From: an uncultured SAR86 cluster bacterium
Lineage (GTDB): Bacteria > Pseudomonadota > Gammaproteobacteria > Magnimaribacterales > D2472
Length of the DNA: 64,000 bases
NCBI GenBank assembly: GCA_902622845.1
Contig: CACNRI010000001.1
Location: forward strand, 124,001-188,000
Direction of reading: 5' to 3'
The stretch's first letter is position 1, and each line of letters begins with the position of its first letter. A program made the translations under genes and the position numbers. Shown here piece by piece: positions 16,671 to 25,240 of this stretch. The notes under the pieces were generated by a model. The model saw only the letters and a program-made list of their open reading frames with translations, ran no database searches and was not told the DNA's origin.

Positions 16671-16689
16671 AATAATCATTCTCATTATG
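16671..16689. promoter_or_regulatory. Fur-box-like operator upstream of the ferritin-like gene
   Basis: Read on the minus strand, CATAATGAGAATGATTATT agrees with the 19-bp consensus GATAATGATAATCATTATC at 15 positions. It overlaps the last codon and stop of the upstream methyltransferase gene. It lies 70-88 nt before the ferritin-like ATG. Iron control of an iron-storage gene is biologically sensible, but no fur gene is in the window. Confidence 0.55.
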
Positions 16690-17698
16690 AATTAGTTTTT
16701 TCAAATAGGTAATGTGAAACGAAATATTCGTCTCCTTTATTCATTGCAAAGAAAACCTCACATGTAAGGAAAAATATTCTCCACCTGTTAAACCAAACAA
16801 CTGGATCATCATAATGATCTTTGAAAATATCCAATATTTCATTTCTGTTTTTATAGTGATTTTCAAGCCACCCTTTTGAGGTTTTTGAGTAATGAATACC
16901 ATTAACATCCCATTGTTTTGAAACAATTAAATCTTCTTCAAAATAGCTAAATATATCTTTGCTGGGCATAATACCTCCCAAGAAGAAATATTTTGTCATC
17001 CAATCTAAATCATGTCTCACTTCATAAAGATAAGTAATTTCTTTATTACAAAAGATATGGATAAAAAGCTTTCCATTGTCTCTAAGCAAACTACTTAAAG
17101 AAGATAATATTGATTTATAGTTTCTTAAGTGCTCGAACATTTCAATAGAAATAATCCGATCAAAATGGTTATCTAAATTAAGATTATTTACATCCATTTT
17201 GATTGCCCTAATATTTTTAAGATTTCTTTTTTCTGCCTCTTCATTAATAAAATTAATTTGATCAAACGAATTGCTTACTGAGGTAATATTAGATTTAGGG
17301 AATTTCGCCGCAGCATAGAGCGAAAAACTGCCCCATCCACACCCAAGATCCAGTATTTCTTGACCATCTAAAATATTTGCTCTCTCTATATATAAATCTA
17401 ACATCTTATCTTCAGCTTCATCTAAGGTACTTTGACCATCAAATAATGAGCAAGAATACTTCAGTCTATTACCAAGTACTTTTTTAAAGAATTGTGGAGG
17501 TACTTCATAATGTTGATCATTAGCATCAACTGTTTTTTCCGCGACAACTCCATCTGATAACAAGTTAATAACTTTTTCTTTATTCTTTTCATTATCAGAT
17601 TCTGCAAGCCTTCTATTTGATAAAAAGAGTGCTGCTTTCTTAATTAAAAAGTCTGGAATGAAGCCTCTCTCAGTGAGTTGTAGTAAAAATTTTGTCAT
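16685..17698 (-). CDS. SAM-dependent methyltransferase, CFA synthase/coclaurine N-methyltransferase-like
   Basis: The 337-residue methyltransferase has NDQHYEVPPQFFKKVLG and KYSCSLFDGQSTLDEAEDKM, then the SAM motif LDLGCGWGSFSLYAA and IISIEMFEHLRNY. This subgroup is related to cyclopropane-fatty-acid synthases but most resembles small-molecule methylases. The substrate is unknown; the operon suggests a lipid. Its start overlaps the stop of the upstream CFA-type gene as ATGA. It is the last of five overlapping minus-strand genes. Confidence 0.85.
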   Translation of the reverse strand: MTKFLLQLTERGFIPDFLIKKAALFLSNRRLAESDNEKNKEKVINLLSDGVVAEKTVDANDQHYEVPPQFFKKVLGNRLKYSCSLFDGQSTLDEAEDKMLDLYIERANILDGQEILDLGCGWGSFSLYAAAKFPKSNITSVSNSFDQINFINEEAEKRNLKNIRAIKMDVNNLNLDNHFDRIISIEMFEHLRNYKSILSSLSSLLRDNGKLFIHIFCNKEITYLYEVRHDLDWMTKYFFLGGIMPSKDIFSYFEEDLIVSKQWDVNGIHYSKTSKGWLENHYKNRNEILDIFKDHYDDPVVWFNRWRIFFLTCEVFFAMNKGDEYFVSHYLFEKTNS

Positions 17699-18858
17699 TT
17701 ATTCTCCAATAAATATTGTGAAACTGAAATTCTTTCATTTAAAAATCCACCACGACAATATGCGAGATACATATCCCAAGTATTTTTAAATTTTTTATCA
17801 AAACCTAATGCTTCGACTTGATCCCAGCGATCTTGAAAATTAATAAACCAAGTTTCTAAAGTCTTTGCATATGACTCTGGGAAATTTTTTTGCGAGATAG
17901 ATTTAAGCTCATTATTTTCAGCAAGCTTATGAATAATTTTATTGCTAGCAAGCATGCCTCCAGGAAAAATATATGTTTGGATAAAATCAGGATTCTTTTG
18001 ATAGCTATCAAAAAACTCGTCTCCAATAGTAATTGTCTGAATGGCAGCTTTACCATTTTCCTCGAGCAAACCCTTTATTTTTGAAAAAAATACCTCCCAA
18101 TATTCTGATCCAACTGCTTCAAACATTTCAATTGAAACAATGGCATCAAATTTTCCTGATATCTCTCTATAATCAATGAGCTGGATCTCAGGAATCTTTT
18201 CCATTTGCCCTACCCTTGTTTTAGCAAACTGAAATTGGCTTGGTGATATTGTGATTCCCTTAACGTCAAAACCCCTTCTCCCAGCATATTCTAAGAATCC
18301 TCCCCAGCCACATCCTATTTCAAGTATTCTTGCTCCCTCTTTCAGATTTAGCATATCTAATATTGACTGATATTTATTTTCTTGTGCCTCACTTAAGTTA
18401 CTTGTTTCTTTATAAAATATGCCAGAAGAATATGTCATAGACTCGTCCAGCCACAAATTATAAAAATCATTTCCTAAATCATAGTGTGCTTCAATATTTT
18501 TTTTGCTTCCCTTAAGCGTATTTTTATTAAAAAAATGATTAATTTTTGCGAAAATCTTTAGTGAAAGCATTCCGTTTGAAATCTTTGAAAAAGCCCCTAA
18601 ATTCTTTGGAAGATAGTCCATTAATTCAATTAGATCTTCTGTTTGCCAGTAATTGTTAATATAGCCTTCCGTAAGTCCCAATGCTCCGCGTCTAAATATA
18701 ATCCAAATCCCAAGCCAGGAATTAAAAGTAATTTCTAAAGAAGATTGATGATTTCCTAGTTTAATTTTTTTTCCATTTGGAAGAGTAATTAAAATGTTCT
18801 TATCTTGAAGTTCGCCAATATTCTTGTTCAAGAAGTTTTGAATAAGTTTAGTCAGCAT
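17695..18858 (-). CDS. Cyclopropane-fatty-acyl-phospholipid synthase family methyltransferase
   Basis: The 387-residue enzyme has the full CFA layout: an N-terminal lipid-binding-like region, then EAHYDLGNDFYNLWLDESMTYSSGIF, then the SAM motif ILEIGCGWGGFLEYA and VSIEMFEAVGSEYW. The cysteine usual in the YSCGYF segment of E. coli Cfa is serine here. It would transfer methyl or methylene groups to unsaturated acyl chains of phospholipids. It overlaps the DUF1365 gene by 11 nt and the following methyltransferase by 4 nt. Confidence 0.88.
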   Translation of the reverse strand: MLTKLIQNFLNKNIGELQDKNILITLPNGKKIKLGNHQSSLEITFNSWLGIWIIFRRGALGLTEGYINNYWQTEDLIELMDYLPKNLGAFSKISNGMLSLKIFAKINHFFNKNTLKGSKKNIEAHYDLGNDFYNLWLDESMTYSSGIFYKETSNLSEAQENKYQSILDMLNLKEGARILEIGCGWGGFLEYAGRRGFDVKGITISPSQFQFAKTRVGQMEKIPEIQLIDYREISGKFDAIVSIEMFEAVGSEYWEVFFSKIKGLLEENGKAAIQTITIGDEFFDSYQKNPDFIQTYIFPGGMLASNKIIHKLAENNELKSISQKNFPESYAKTLETWFINFQDRWDQVEALGFDKKFKNTWDMYLAYCRGGFLNERISVSQYLLENK

Positions 18859-19588
18859 ATCCGCTATCTCCGTGAGGAAAGATTTTAAATTTTTTCATCC
18901 AAAGAAAGAATGCTTGAATATGGATCCTAACAAGAACAAGAAGAGAGCTTAAGGCTAAACCGAAATAGAATATTAACTTCTTTATTCCTGTCATTTTGAT
19001 AATTGCACCTCGTATATTTGTAACTATCTCTGCTTTTTTTTCTTTGTTAAACTGATTTATCCTTATTTTAAATGGGTTTCTAGATAAATTAAATTTATAG
19101 AAACCAGATTTCTCTGCAAAAGGAGAAACATACATATTCTTCTCAACTTCAAGCCAAATATTTTCAGAGATAGCTTCCCCATTATTTTCAACAATATAAA
19201 TTTGGTCTTCATAAAATGTATTTTTAACTTCAGCTATAAAAAATATGCAACCTTCTTTGATTTCTAAAAACCAAAAACATACTGGGTTAAAAGATTTGAT
19301 AAATCCAATATTGGGTGTTCTGAGAAGATTCACTTTACATAGATTAGCTTTAATATTTTTATCTTTAATAAAGGACTTCATTGAGTCAATTACTTTGCCC
19401 GACATGTCAGAATAATTGTCTGCAAAACTTAAAATCTTAGAGTTAATGCTTTTAAACTTTTCTAAATTGAAATCAAATACATCCTCAACGAAAGCTGATT
19501 TATATTTATATTCAAACTGATGCTTTTTGTTGCCTACTCTTCTATGAGATACAGCCCCATTAAATAAATTTAGTTTTGCTCTATCCAT
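18848..19588 (-). CDS. DUF1365 family protein
   Basis: The 246-residue protein shows the DUF1365 pattern: AVSHRRVGNKKHQFEYKY at the N-terminus, VNLLRTPNIGFIKSFNPVCFWFL in the middle, and the VSPF segment followed by YKFNLSRNPFKIRINQF. A C-terminal hydrophobic stretch (LIFYFGLALSSLLVLVRIHIQAFFLW) suggests membrane association. The biochemical role is unknown, but the family is usually encoded with a CFA-type methyltransferase and an FAD amine-oxidase-like protein, exactly as here. It overlaps both neighbours. Confidence 0.85.
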   Translation of the reverse strand: MDRAKLNLFNGAVSHRRVGNKKHQFEYKYKSAFVEDVFDFNLEKFKSINSKILSFADNYSDMSGKVIDSMKSFIKDKNIKANLCKVNLLRTPNIGFIKSFNPVCFWFLEIKEGCIFFIAEVKNTFYEDQIYIVENNGEAISENIWLEVEKNMYVSPFAEKSGFYKFNLSRNPFKIRINQFNKEKKAEIVTNIRGAIIKMTGIKKLIFYFGLALSSLLVLVRIHIQAFFLWMKKFKIFPHGDSGYAD

Positions 19589-20774
19589 TGATAATCTTTA
19601 TAACTTCTGATGAAGATTTAATACCATCTTCATGAAATCCATAACCAAGATGAGCACCTGTAAAATATGTTTTCCTATTTCCCTGAATTGATCGTATTAA
19701 TTTTTGTCCCTTAATTGTTTGTTCACTATAAAGAGGATGTTCATATTTAATTCTCTTAAACACTTTTTCTTCATCAACATCAGGATAATTTCCAAGTGTT
19801 ACAAAAATGCCTGTCTCAACATCTAATTTCTGTAAATTATTCATCCAATAAGAAACATAGTCATATTTGTTGTTCTTAAAAGAGTTCCAGGAAGACCAAA
19901 GAGATTTTTCATTTGGCATCAGGTTTTGATCATGATGAAGCAAAGCATTGTTAGTTGTATACTCGAACATAGATAATATTTCTTGTTCCTCAGAGGACAT
20001 ATCATCAACTATTGCTCCAACCTGATTAGCATGACAGGCAAAAATAATTACATCATATTGATTTTCTATATCATTATTTAGAACAAATACTTTTTCTTTT
20101 TCTCTTTTTATCGATATGTTTGCATTTTTAAAAACATTATTTATTTTTGAGTGGTTAATTAGTTTTTCTATATAGGTATTACTTCCACCCAAGACTGAAA
20201 ACCACTGAGGCCTTTTAATTAGATCTAACAATCCATGATTATTAAAAAATCTAGAAAATGATTTCATTGGGAATCTACTAATTGATTCCTGGGATGAAGA
20301 CCAAATTGATGCAGACATGGGATATACATAATTTTTCTTAAAGAATTCTGAGAATCTTTTTTCTCTTAACCAATCTTCTATTGATCCATTTGAATCTACA
20401 TTTGATGCAATATTATTAAATCTAACCATTTCAAGAAAAATCCTTATTTTTTTTAAGCTATTAAAGAATCTAAATTTTTTAAATTCTTCTGAGCACCATG
20501 AAATATTTTCTGTATCGACACTAAAAGACATGGAGGTTGGATGAAGTTCAATTTCTAATTCAAGGAACAGTTTTGTTAATAAAGGATAATTTCTATCATT
20601 CATTACTATAAAGCCTGAGTCGACTCTTATTTTTTTTTCCAGCTCAAGAGTATGCGTATGAGTGTGCCCACCCAACCTAGAGTCTTTTTCAAACAAATCT
20701 ACTTCGTGCTGATCAGAGAGATAATAAGCTGCAGAGAGACCAGATATTCCTGATCCAATAATCGCTATTTTCAG
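19581..20774 (-). CDS. FAD/NAD(P)-binding amine-oxidase-like protein (COG2907 type), probable CTG start
   Basis: The track begins at 20696, which cuts off the FAD-binding motif. The same frame continues upstream as KIAIIGSGISGLSAAYYLSD, preceded by CTG at 20774-20772 and then an in-frame TAA two codons before. The expected family start is MKIAIIGSGISGLSAA, so CTG (in a CTGA overlap with the upstream stop) is the likely initiator; AAGGGG lies 6-7 nt before it. The 397-residue protein continues with RLGGHTHTHTLE and a C-terminal YFTGAHLGYGFHEDGIKSS FAD motif. It probably oxidises or desaturates a lipid with the neighbouring methyltransferases. Confidence 0.88.
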   Translation of the reverse strand: MKIAIIGSGISGLSAAYYLSDQHEVDLFEKDSRLGGHTHTHTLELEKKIRVDSGFIVMNDRNYPLLTKLFLELEIELHPTSMSFSVDTENISWCSEEFKKFRFFNSLKKIRIFLEMVRFNNIASNVDSNGSIEDWLREKRFSEFFKKNYVYPMSASIWSSSQESISRFPMKSFSRFFNNHGLLDLIKRPQWFSVLGGSNTYIEKLINHSKINNVFKNANISIKREKEKVFVLNNDIENQYDVIIFACHANQVGAIVDDMSSEEQEILSMFEYTTNNALLHHDQNLMPNEKSLWSSWNSFKNNKYDYVSYWMNNLQKLDVETGIFVTLGNYPDVDEEKVFKRIKYEHPLYSEQTIKGQKLIRSIQGNRKTYFTGAHLGYGFHEDGIKSSSEVIKIING

Positions 20775-20995
20775 AATTTACCCCTTGTGAACCTCATTCT
20801 TATCGTATAAATCCTAATTAAAGCTACAAAGGTAATTACGCATTGAGTAAAAATTGAAATTGATAATGGATCAGACCAATGCCACCTATCTATTGTTATC
20901 CAAAGTAAAAAAGTTTGAAGTGGGAAATTAATACATAGCCCTATAAACACAATGATAATACTTTCACGAAATGCAGTTTTTTCTGTTTGATTCAT
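20771..20995 (-). CDS. Small two-helix membrane protein (DUF7220-like)
   Basis: The 74-residue protein has two hydrophobic segments (about residues 11-32 and 44-62) and a basic tail IRIYTIRMRFTRGKF. It resembles small membrane proteins of the DUF7220 kind with an IRxY motif; this is tentative. Its stop overlaps the CTG start of the FAD gene as CTGA, so it is the first gene of the five-gene lipid cluster. Confidence 0.65.
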   Translation of the reverse strand: MNQTEKTAFRESIIIVFIGLCINFPLQTFLLWITIDRWHWSDPLSISIFTQCVITFVALIRIYTIRMRFTRGKF

Positions 20996-21020
20996 AACTA
21001 TCCTCTAAATTTGAAAAGGC

Positions 21021-21350
21021 TTATGAAATTTTTACAGCTGTTCCGTAGGCCATGACCTCTGAGGCACCTTGAACAATTTGAGATGTTTGGAACCTGAAAT
21101 TGATAATTCCATTCGCTCCTTTTTCTTTAGCTTCTTGGATCATTCTTTCATATGCCTGATCTCTAGCTCTTTCTAAAAGCCTTGAGTAACTAACAACCTC
21201 ACCACCAACAAGATTTTTCAGAGTAGCGAAGAAATCGCTTCCAACATTTCTTGCTCTCACTGTGCTTCCAACAACTATGCCTAAGTATTCTTCAATATTT
21301 TTGTTCTCGATTGAATTACTGGAAACAACTAAAAAATTATCACTGTCCAT
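21021..21350 (-). CDS. ybjQ: YbjQ/UPF0145 family protein
   Basis: The 109-residue protein has the YbjQ layout: VVGSTVRARNVGSDFFATLKNLVGGE, YSRLLERARDQAYERMIQEAKEKGANGI and a C-terminal EVMAYGTAVKI. The family forms small ring-shaped oligomers, sometimes called heavy-metal-binding, with no established activity. Length is standard. It ends 25 nt before the two-helix protein of the lipid cluster and may share its transcript. Confidence 0.92.
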   Translation of the reverse strand: MDSDNFLVVSSNSIENKNIEEYLGIVVGSTVRARNVGSDFFATLKNLVGGEVVSYSRLLERARDQAYERMIQEAKEKGANGIINFRFQTSQIVQGASEVMAYGTAVKIS

Positions 21351-21393
21351 TAATAAAGGATATTATAAAAAGTAATATTTTTCTATATGGTTT

Positions 21394-22599
21394 TTAGATT
21401 TCAGAGTGAGCAATTTGAGCTGATAATACAAAAATATCCATTGCGACATCAAGCTCATCAATGTCAATATAGGTTGGAGCTATCCTCAAGACTGAATCAT
21501 TTGGATCATTGCCGTAAGGATAAGTTGAGCCAGCAGGTGTTAGCATTAGTCCAGCCTCTGCACACAGTGCAACAATTCTTTTGGCAATTGGTTTTTTTGA
21601 GTAGAAGGTTACGAAATACCCACCAGTTGGATTTGTGTATTCACCTACTTCGCTGGGTAGATTTGAAAGTTTTTTATTAACAAGTTCAAACTTTGGCTTA
21701 ACAAAACTGGCATGCTTCTTCATATGTTCAAGAACATTCGATTTATTTTTAAAGAAATTAACATGTCTTCTTTGATTAATTTTATCTGGACAAATTACCA
21801 TCATGTTCCTTACTCTTTCAATTAATTTAAAATTCTTTTCGCCAGTTGTTAAAAAAGCCATGCCGCCTCCGCCAAAAGTAACTTTTGAGAAAGAAGTAAA
21901 TACAGCTACATTGTCTAAAGCACCCAAACCATCTGCTAAGAGAGGGATTGGTGTCTGAACTCGCGTTTCATCGAAATCATGAATTAAATAAGCATGATCA
22001 AATAAGTTAATAAAGCTAGAGTTATATTCTTTGGTAATCTTTAAAAGGTTTGTGATGTTTTCGTCAGAAAATACTTCGCCAGAAGGGTTGGAATGCCTTG
22101 GAACACAGATTAATCCCTTTATATTTGGATATTTGGAAAGTTTCTTATTTAGATCATCAAGATCGATACCAGATGAGCAGAGATTTACAGTATGCATTTT
22201 TAGACCAAGGCCTTCTAGAGTTGCAAAATGCCTATCAAACCCAGGCACGGCACACAGAAATGCTGACTCTTTATCATTTTTCCATGGATCATCATCTAGC
22301 CCAAAGAGAAATCTTCCTAAAAGAAGTTGAGTCATTAGAAGATAGCTTGATTGTTCTCCAGCGATTGTTAAATCTATTTTGCTATCAAGAATGTCTGCAC
22401 CAAGTTTTCTAGCCTCTATAATTCCAATTGGCTCTCCATAATTCCTTAAGTCAACACCATTTTCTCCAATGGGATCGACAGCCTGAGTCATTAAGTTATT
22501 TGATAAGTCTAGTTGGTCGGAATGTGGTTTTCCTCTAGTAAGATCAATTGATAAGTTTTTTTGCTTTAGTACTTTAAAAGTTTCAAGTAATTTTTCCAT
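21394..22599 (-). CDS. PLP-dependent class I aminotransferase (aspartate aminotransferase-like, PF12897 type)
   Basis: The 401-residue protein has the PLP fold-type I features VPGFDRHFA, PRHSNPSGEVFSD, DHAYLIHDF and the lysine motif FTSFSKVTFGGGGMAF. The VPGFDRHFA segment marks the subfamily often annotated as aspartate aminotransferase or MocR-like aminotransferase without a DNA-binding domain. Amino donor and acceptor cannot be assigned. The track starts at a GTG one codon earlier (22602); either start is possible. It is divergent from rmuC across about 35 nt. Confidence 0.85.
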   Translation of the reverse strand: MEKLLETFKVLKQKNLSIDLTRGKPHSDQLDLSNNLMTQAVDPIGENGVDLRNYGEPIGIIEARKLGADILDSKIDLTIAGEQSSYLLMTQLLLGRFLFGLDDDPWKNDKESAFLCAVPGFDRHFATLEGLGLKMHTVNLCSSGIDLDDLNKKLSKYPNIKGLICVPRHSNPSGEVFSDENITNLLKITKEYNSSFINLFDHAYLIHDFDETRVQTPIPLLADGLGALDNVAVFTSFSKVTFGGGGMAFLTTGEKNFKLIERVRNMMVICPDKINQRRHVNFFKNKSNVLEHMKKHASFVKPKFELVNKKLSNLPSEVGEYTNPTGGYFVTFYSKKPIAKRIVALCAEAGLMLTPAGSTYPYGNDPNDSVLRIAPTYIDIDELDVAMDIFVLSAQIAHSEI

Positions 22600-22634
22600 C
22601 ACATTATGAGTGTTATCAATTTAATGAAATAATA

Positions 22635-23732
22635 ATGCATATGAATGAAAATATAAATTTAATTTTCTTAGAGCTTCTGTTAGCGATCCCTTTAGTTGGA
22701 ATTGTGCTTTGGTTTGTTTATAGGATGAGCAAAAATCATAACTCAAATATTGAGGAAATAATTTCCAAGGTAGTTCAGGAAAAGAATGAAAGCTCTTCAA
22801 AGCATAATTTAGAGAAAATCGATTTAACGCTTAAGCCCTTTAAAGAACAACTACGAAATCTAAATGAAGAAATTGTTGGCTTAAAAGAAGAACAGGCTGC
22901 ATCAAAAGAAAGTTTTAAAGATCACGTATCAAAAATAATTGAGCAAACTGATAATATCGGCAAAGAAGCAAGAGACTTAGCTTTAGCTTTGAGTGGAAAT
23001 GTCCAAACTCAAGGTGCCTGGGGAGAACAAGTTTTAGAAAAAACACTTGAGGAATCTGGATTAAGAAAAGATAAAGACTATGTGCTCCAAAAAAAATTTA
23101 CTGCTAGCGATGGATCTACTGTTCAACCGGATGCTGTTGTCTTTATGCCAGATAATAGAAGTATCATTATCGACTCAAAAGCCTCTCTTACATCATACTT
23201 AAGGTATGTTGATACTGAGGATGAGTCTGAAAAAGAAAAACATCTAAAAGAACATCTAAGCTCCCTAAAGACTCATATAAAACAACTTTCATCTAAGTCT
23301 TATAAAAGTATTGAAGAGCTTGGGTCAGCTGACTATATTTTAATGTTTATACCAATTGAATCAGCTTTGTCTCTTGCGCTTATGAATGATTGGGACCTTC
23401 AGAAAACCGCCATGCAAAGTAAAATGGGATTTGTAACACCAACTAACTTGATAGCAATCCTTAGAGTCGCTGAAAGTTTATGGAGACAAGATAGATTGAG
23501 TAAAGATGCCGAAAAAATTGCTCTAAGAGCTGGCCTAATGATTGATAAGCTTGTTGGCCTTAAAACAGACTTTGAAAAGGTAAAAAGTAGCTTCAATGCA
23601 ACTCAAGATGCGATAAATGAAGCAGAAAAGAAGTTAAGCACCGGTAAGGGAAATCTAACAAATCAAGCAAAAGAGTTACAAGAAATGGGAGCCAGATCAA
23701 AAAAAGTTCTAGCAGACTCAGATAACAAATAA
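22635..23732 (+). CDS. rmuC: DNA recombination protein RmuC
   Basis: The 365-residue protein begins with a membrane helix (LIFLELLLAIPLVGIVLWFVYR), has a coiled-coil region (about residues 40-110) and then the RmuC nuclease-like core: NVQTQGAWGEQVLEKTLEES, PDAVVFMPDNRSIIIDSKASL and VTPTNLIAILRVAESLWRQD. The family limits inversions and repeat-mediated rearrangements in E. coli. It starts the plus-strand run that continues into the permease and gcv genes. Confidence 0.93.
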   Translation: MHMNENINLIFLELLLAIPLVGIVLWFVYRMSKNHNSNIEEIISKVVQEKNESSSKHNLEKIDLTLKPFKEQLRNLNEEIVGLKEEQAASKESFKDHVSKIIEQTDNIGKEARDLALALSGNVQTQGAWGEQVLEKTLEESGLRKDKDYVLQKKFTASDGSTVQPDAVVFMPDNRSIIIDSKASLTSYLRYVDTEDESEKEKHLKEHLSSLKTHIKQLSSKSYKSIEELGSADYILMFIPIESALSLALMNDWDLQKTAMQSKMGFVTPTNLIAILRVAESLWRQDRLSKDAEKIALRAGLMIDKLVGLKTDFEKVKSSFNATQDAINEAEKKLSTGKGNLTNQAKELQEMGARSKKVLADSDNK

Positions 23733-23737
23733 ATATA

Positions 23738-25240
23738 GTGCAGCATCTAAGATTATTAAAAATTCTGTCATATCCTTGGCTGATATTTATATCAATAATA
23801 TTTTTTACCTTTATTTTTTTAGGCTTCACTCAGCCACTCAATGAATATGTAACAACATCTTTGATAATTAAGATGACGTCTAACACCTTATTTTTATGCA
23901 TGCTGGTTGCAATATTCACTTCTCTGATAGCTGTTCCTTGCTCAATCTTTGTGACAATGTTCGATTTTTATGGGAGAAAGTTTTTTTCATGGGCTTTATG
24001 TTTGTCCCTAGCATTTCCTATCTATGTGTATGCTTTTATTTTTGTTGGGGCTGCTGAAGAAATCAGCTTCATTTCTAGCTCTATTAGAGAAAATATCGTG
24101 TTGTCTGCTTTAATAATGTCTCTCGGTTTATATCCTTATACGTTCCTTCTATGTAAGGCGCAGTTAAGAAAAACTGGAGTATCTATATTCAAAGCATCAA
24201 AGTCTCTAGGAAAAAATAACTTCCAAACAATTTATCTTATTCTTCTCCCGTCTCTGAAGCCTGCGATAATAGCTGGAACAGTTCTATGCATCTTTGAAAC
24301 TATCTCTGATTTTGGAGGCGTTGCAACACTTGGTATTAATACTCTAACTGTTGGCATCTTTAATATTTGGTTTGGTTATCAAGACTTAATATCTGGAGCA
24401 AAAATATCTCTTATGCTTTTCTTATTAGCAATGATTATTTTGTATATCAGTAAACTAAGCTCTGAAAGTAGGAAGTCATCAGGTGCTGGGAAAGCAAATC
24501 ATAGTTTAATTAAGCCTAGTAAAATATTTAATTTCTCAATTGCCCTATTTTGTTCATTTGTTTTTGTAATAACCTTCATCTTTCCATTTATACAACTTAT
24601 AGTTTGGTCTTCAGAAAATATCAAAAATAATATTCCATTAGAGCTAATTTTTAATTCTTTCTTCATAGGTTTTATAGTTGCATTAGCTGCTTCAGTTATT
24701 GCAATAATTCTTTCACTGGGGAGCTTCAAAAGCTCAAATAAAATTATTTTTAATCTATCGACAATAGGTTATGCAATCCCAGGCTCTGTTCTTGCAGTTT
24801 CTCTATTATTAGTCTTTAGCTTTTACTTTGATTTATCAGTAACAGTATTCGGCATATGGGGATTATTTTTATGTTTAGTAATAAGATTTATAACTCCTTT
24901 AATACGTTATTTGGATGCTGCCCTTTCGAGTATGGCCGAAGAGACCCTTTCTGCAACAAGGATCTATTCGAAAAGCTTATTGAAAACTTTTAGGAATATA
25001 TATTTTCCAGCTTTATATCCATCTCTGTTGTTAGGCTTTTTAGTTGTTTTTATAGAAGTGATTAAAGAGCAGCCTGCAACACTATTGTTGAGGCCGGTAG
25101 GTTTCGATACCTTGTCATCAAAGATTTATAATTTTACCTCAGAGGGTCAATGGGAATTAGCTGCAACTCCCAGCATAGCCATGATTCTTTTAAGTTTAAT
25201 TCTTGTATTGATATTAAATAATAGAGTTGATAATGAATAG
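23738..25240 (+). CDS. Fe(III)-type ABC transporter permease (FbpB-like, fused two-domain)
   Basis: The 500-residue protein carries two fused permease units with about twelve membrane segments. The first EAA-like loop is ASKSLGKNNFQTIYLILLP and the second TRIYSKSLLKTFRNIYFP. The C-terminal EVIKEQPATLLLRPVGFDTL is characteristic of ferric-iron permeases. No ATPase or periplasmic binding protein is adjacent, so the partners must be elsewhere. Start is GTG, 5 nt after rmuC. The stop overlaps gcvT by 8 nt, an unusual connection. Confidence 0.88.
   Translation: MQHLRLLKILSYPWLIFISIIFFTFIFLGFTQPLNEYVTTSLIIKMTSNTLFLCMLVAIFTSLIAVPCSIFVTMFDFYGRKFFSWALCLSLAFPIYVYAFIFVGAAEEISFISSSIRENIVLSALIMSLGLYPYTFLLCKAQLRKTGVSIFKASKSLGKNNFQTIYLILLPSLKPAIIAGTVLCIFETISDFGGVATLGINTLTVGIFNIWFGYQDLISGAKISLMLFLLAMIILYISKLSSESRKSSGAGKANHSLIKPSKIFNFSIALFCSFVFVITFIFPFIQLIVWSSENIKNNIPLELIFNSFFIGFIVALAASVIAIILSLGSFKSSNKIIFNLSTIGYAIPGSVLAVSLLLVFSFYFDLSVTVFGIWGLFLCLVIRFITPLIRYLDAALSSMAEETLSATRIYSKSLLKTFRNIYFPALYPSLLLGFLVVFIEVIKEQPATLLLRPVGFDTLSSKIYNFTSEGQWELAATPSIAMILLSLILVLILNNRVDNE

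Noticed and set aside
22031-22412. Overlapping plus-strand ORFs of about 100 residues opposite the aminotransferase
   Set aside because: Antisense shadows; the aminotransferase has clear motifs throughout and these products match no pattern.
25100-25240. Glycine riboswitch upstream of gcvT
   Set aside because: The region is coding for the permease up to and past the gcvT start, and no aptamer core was recognised.
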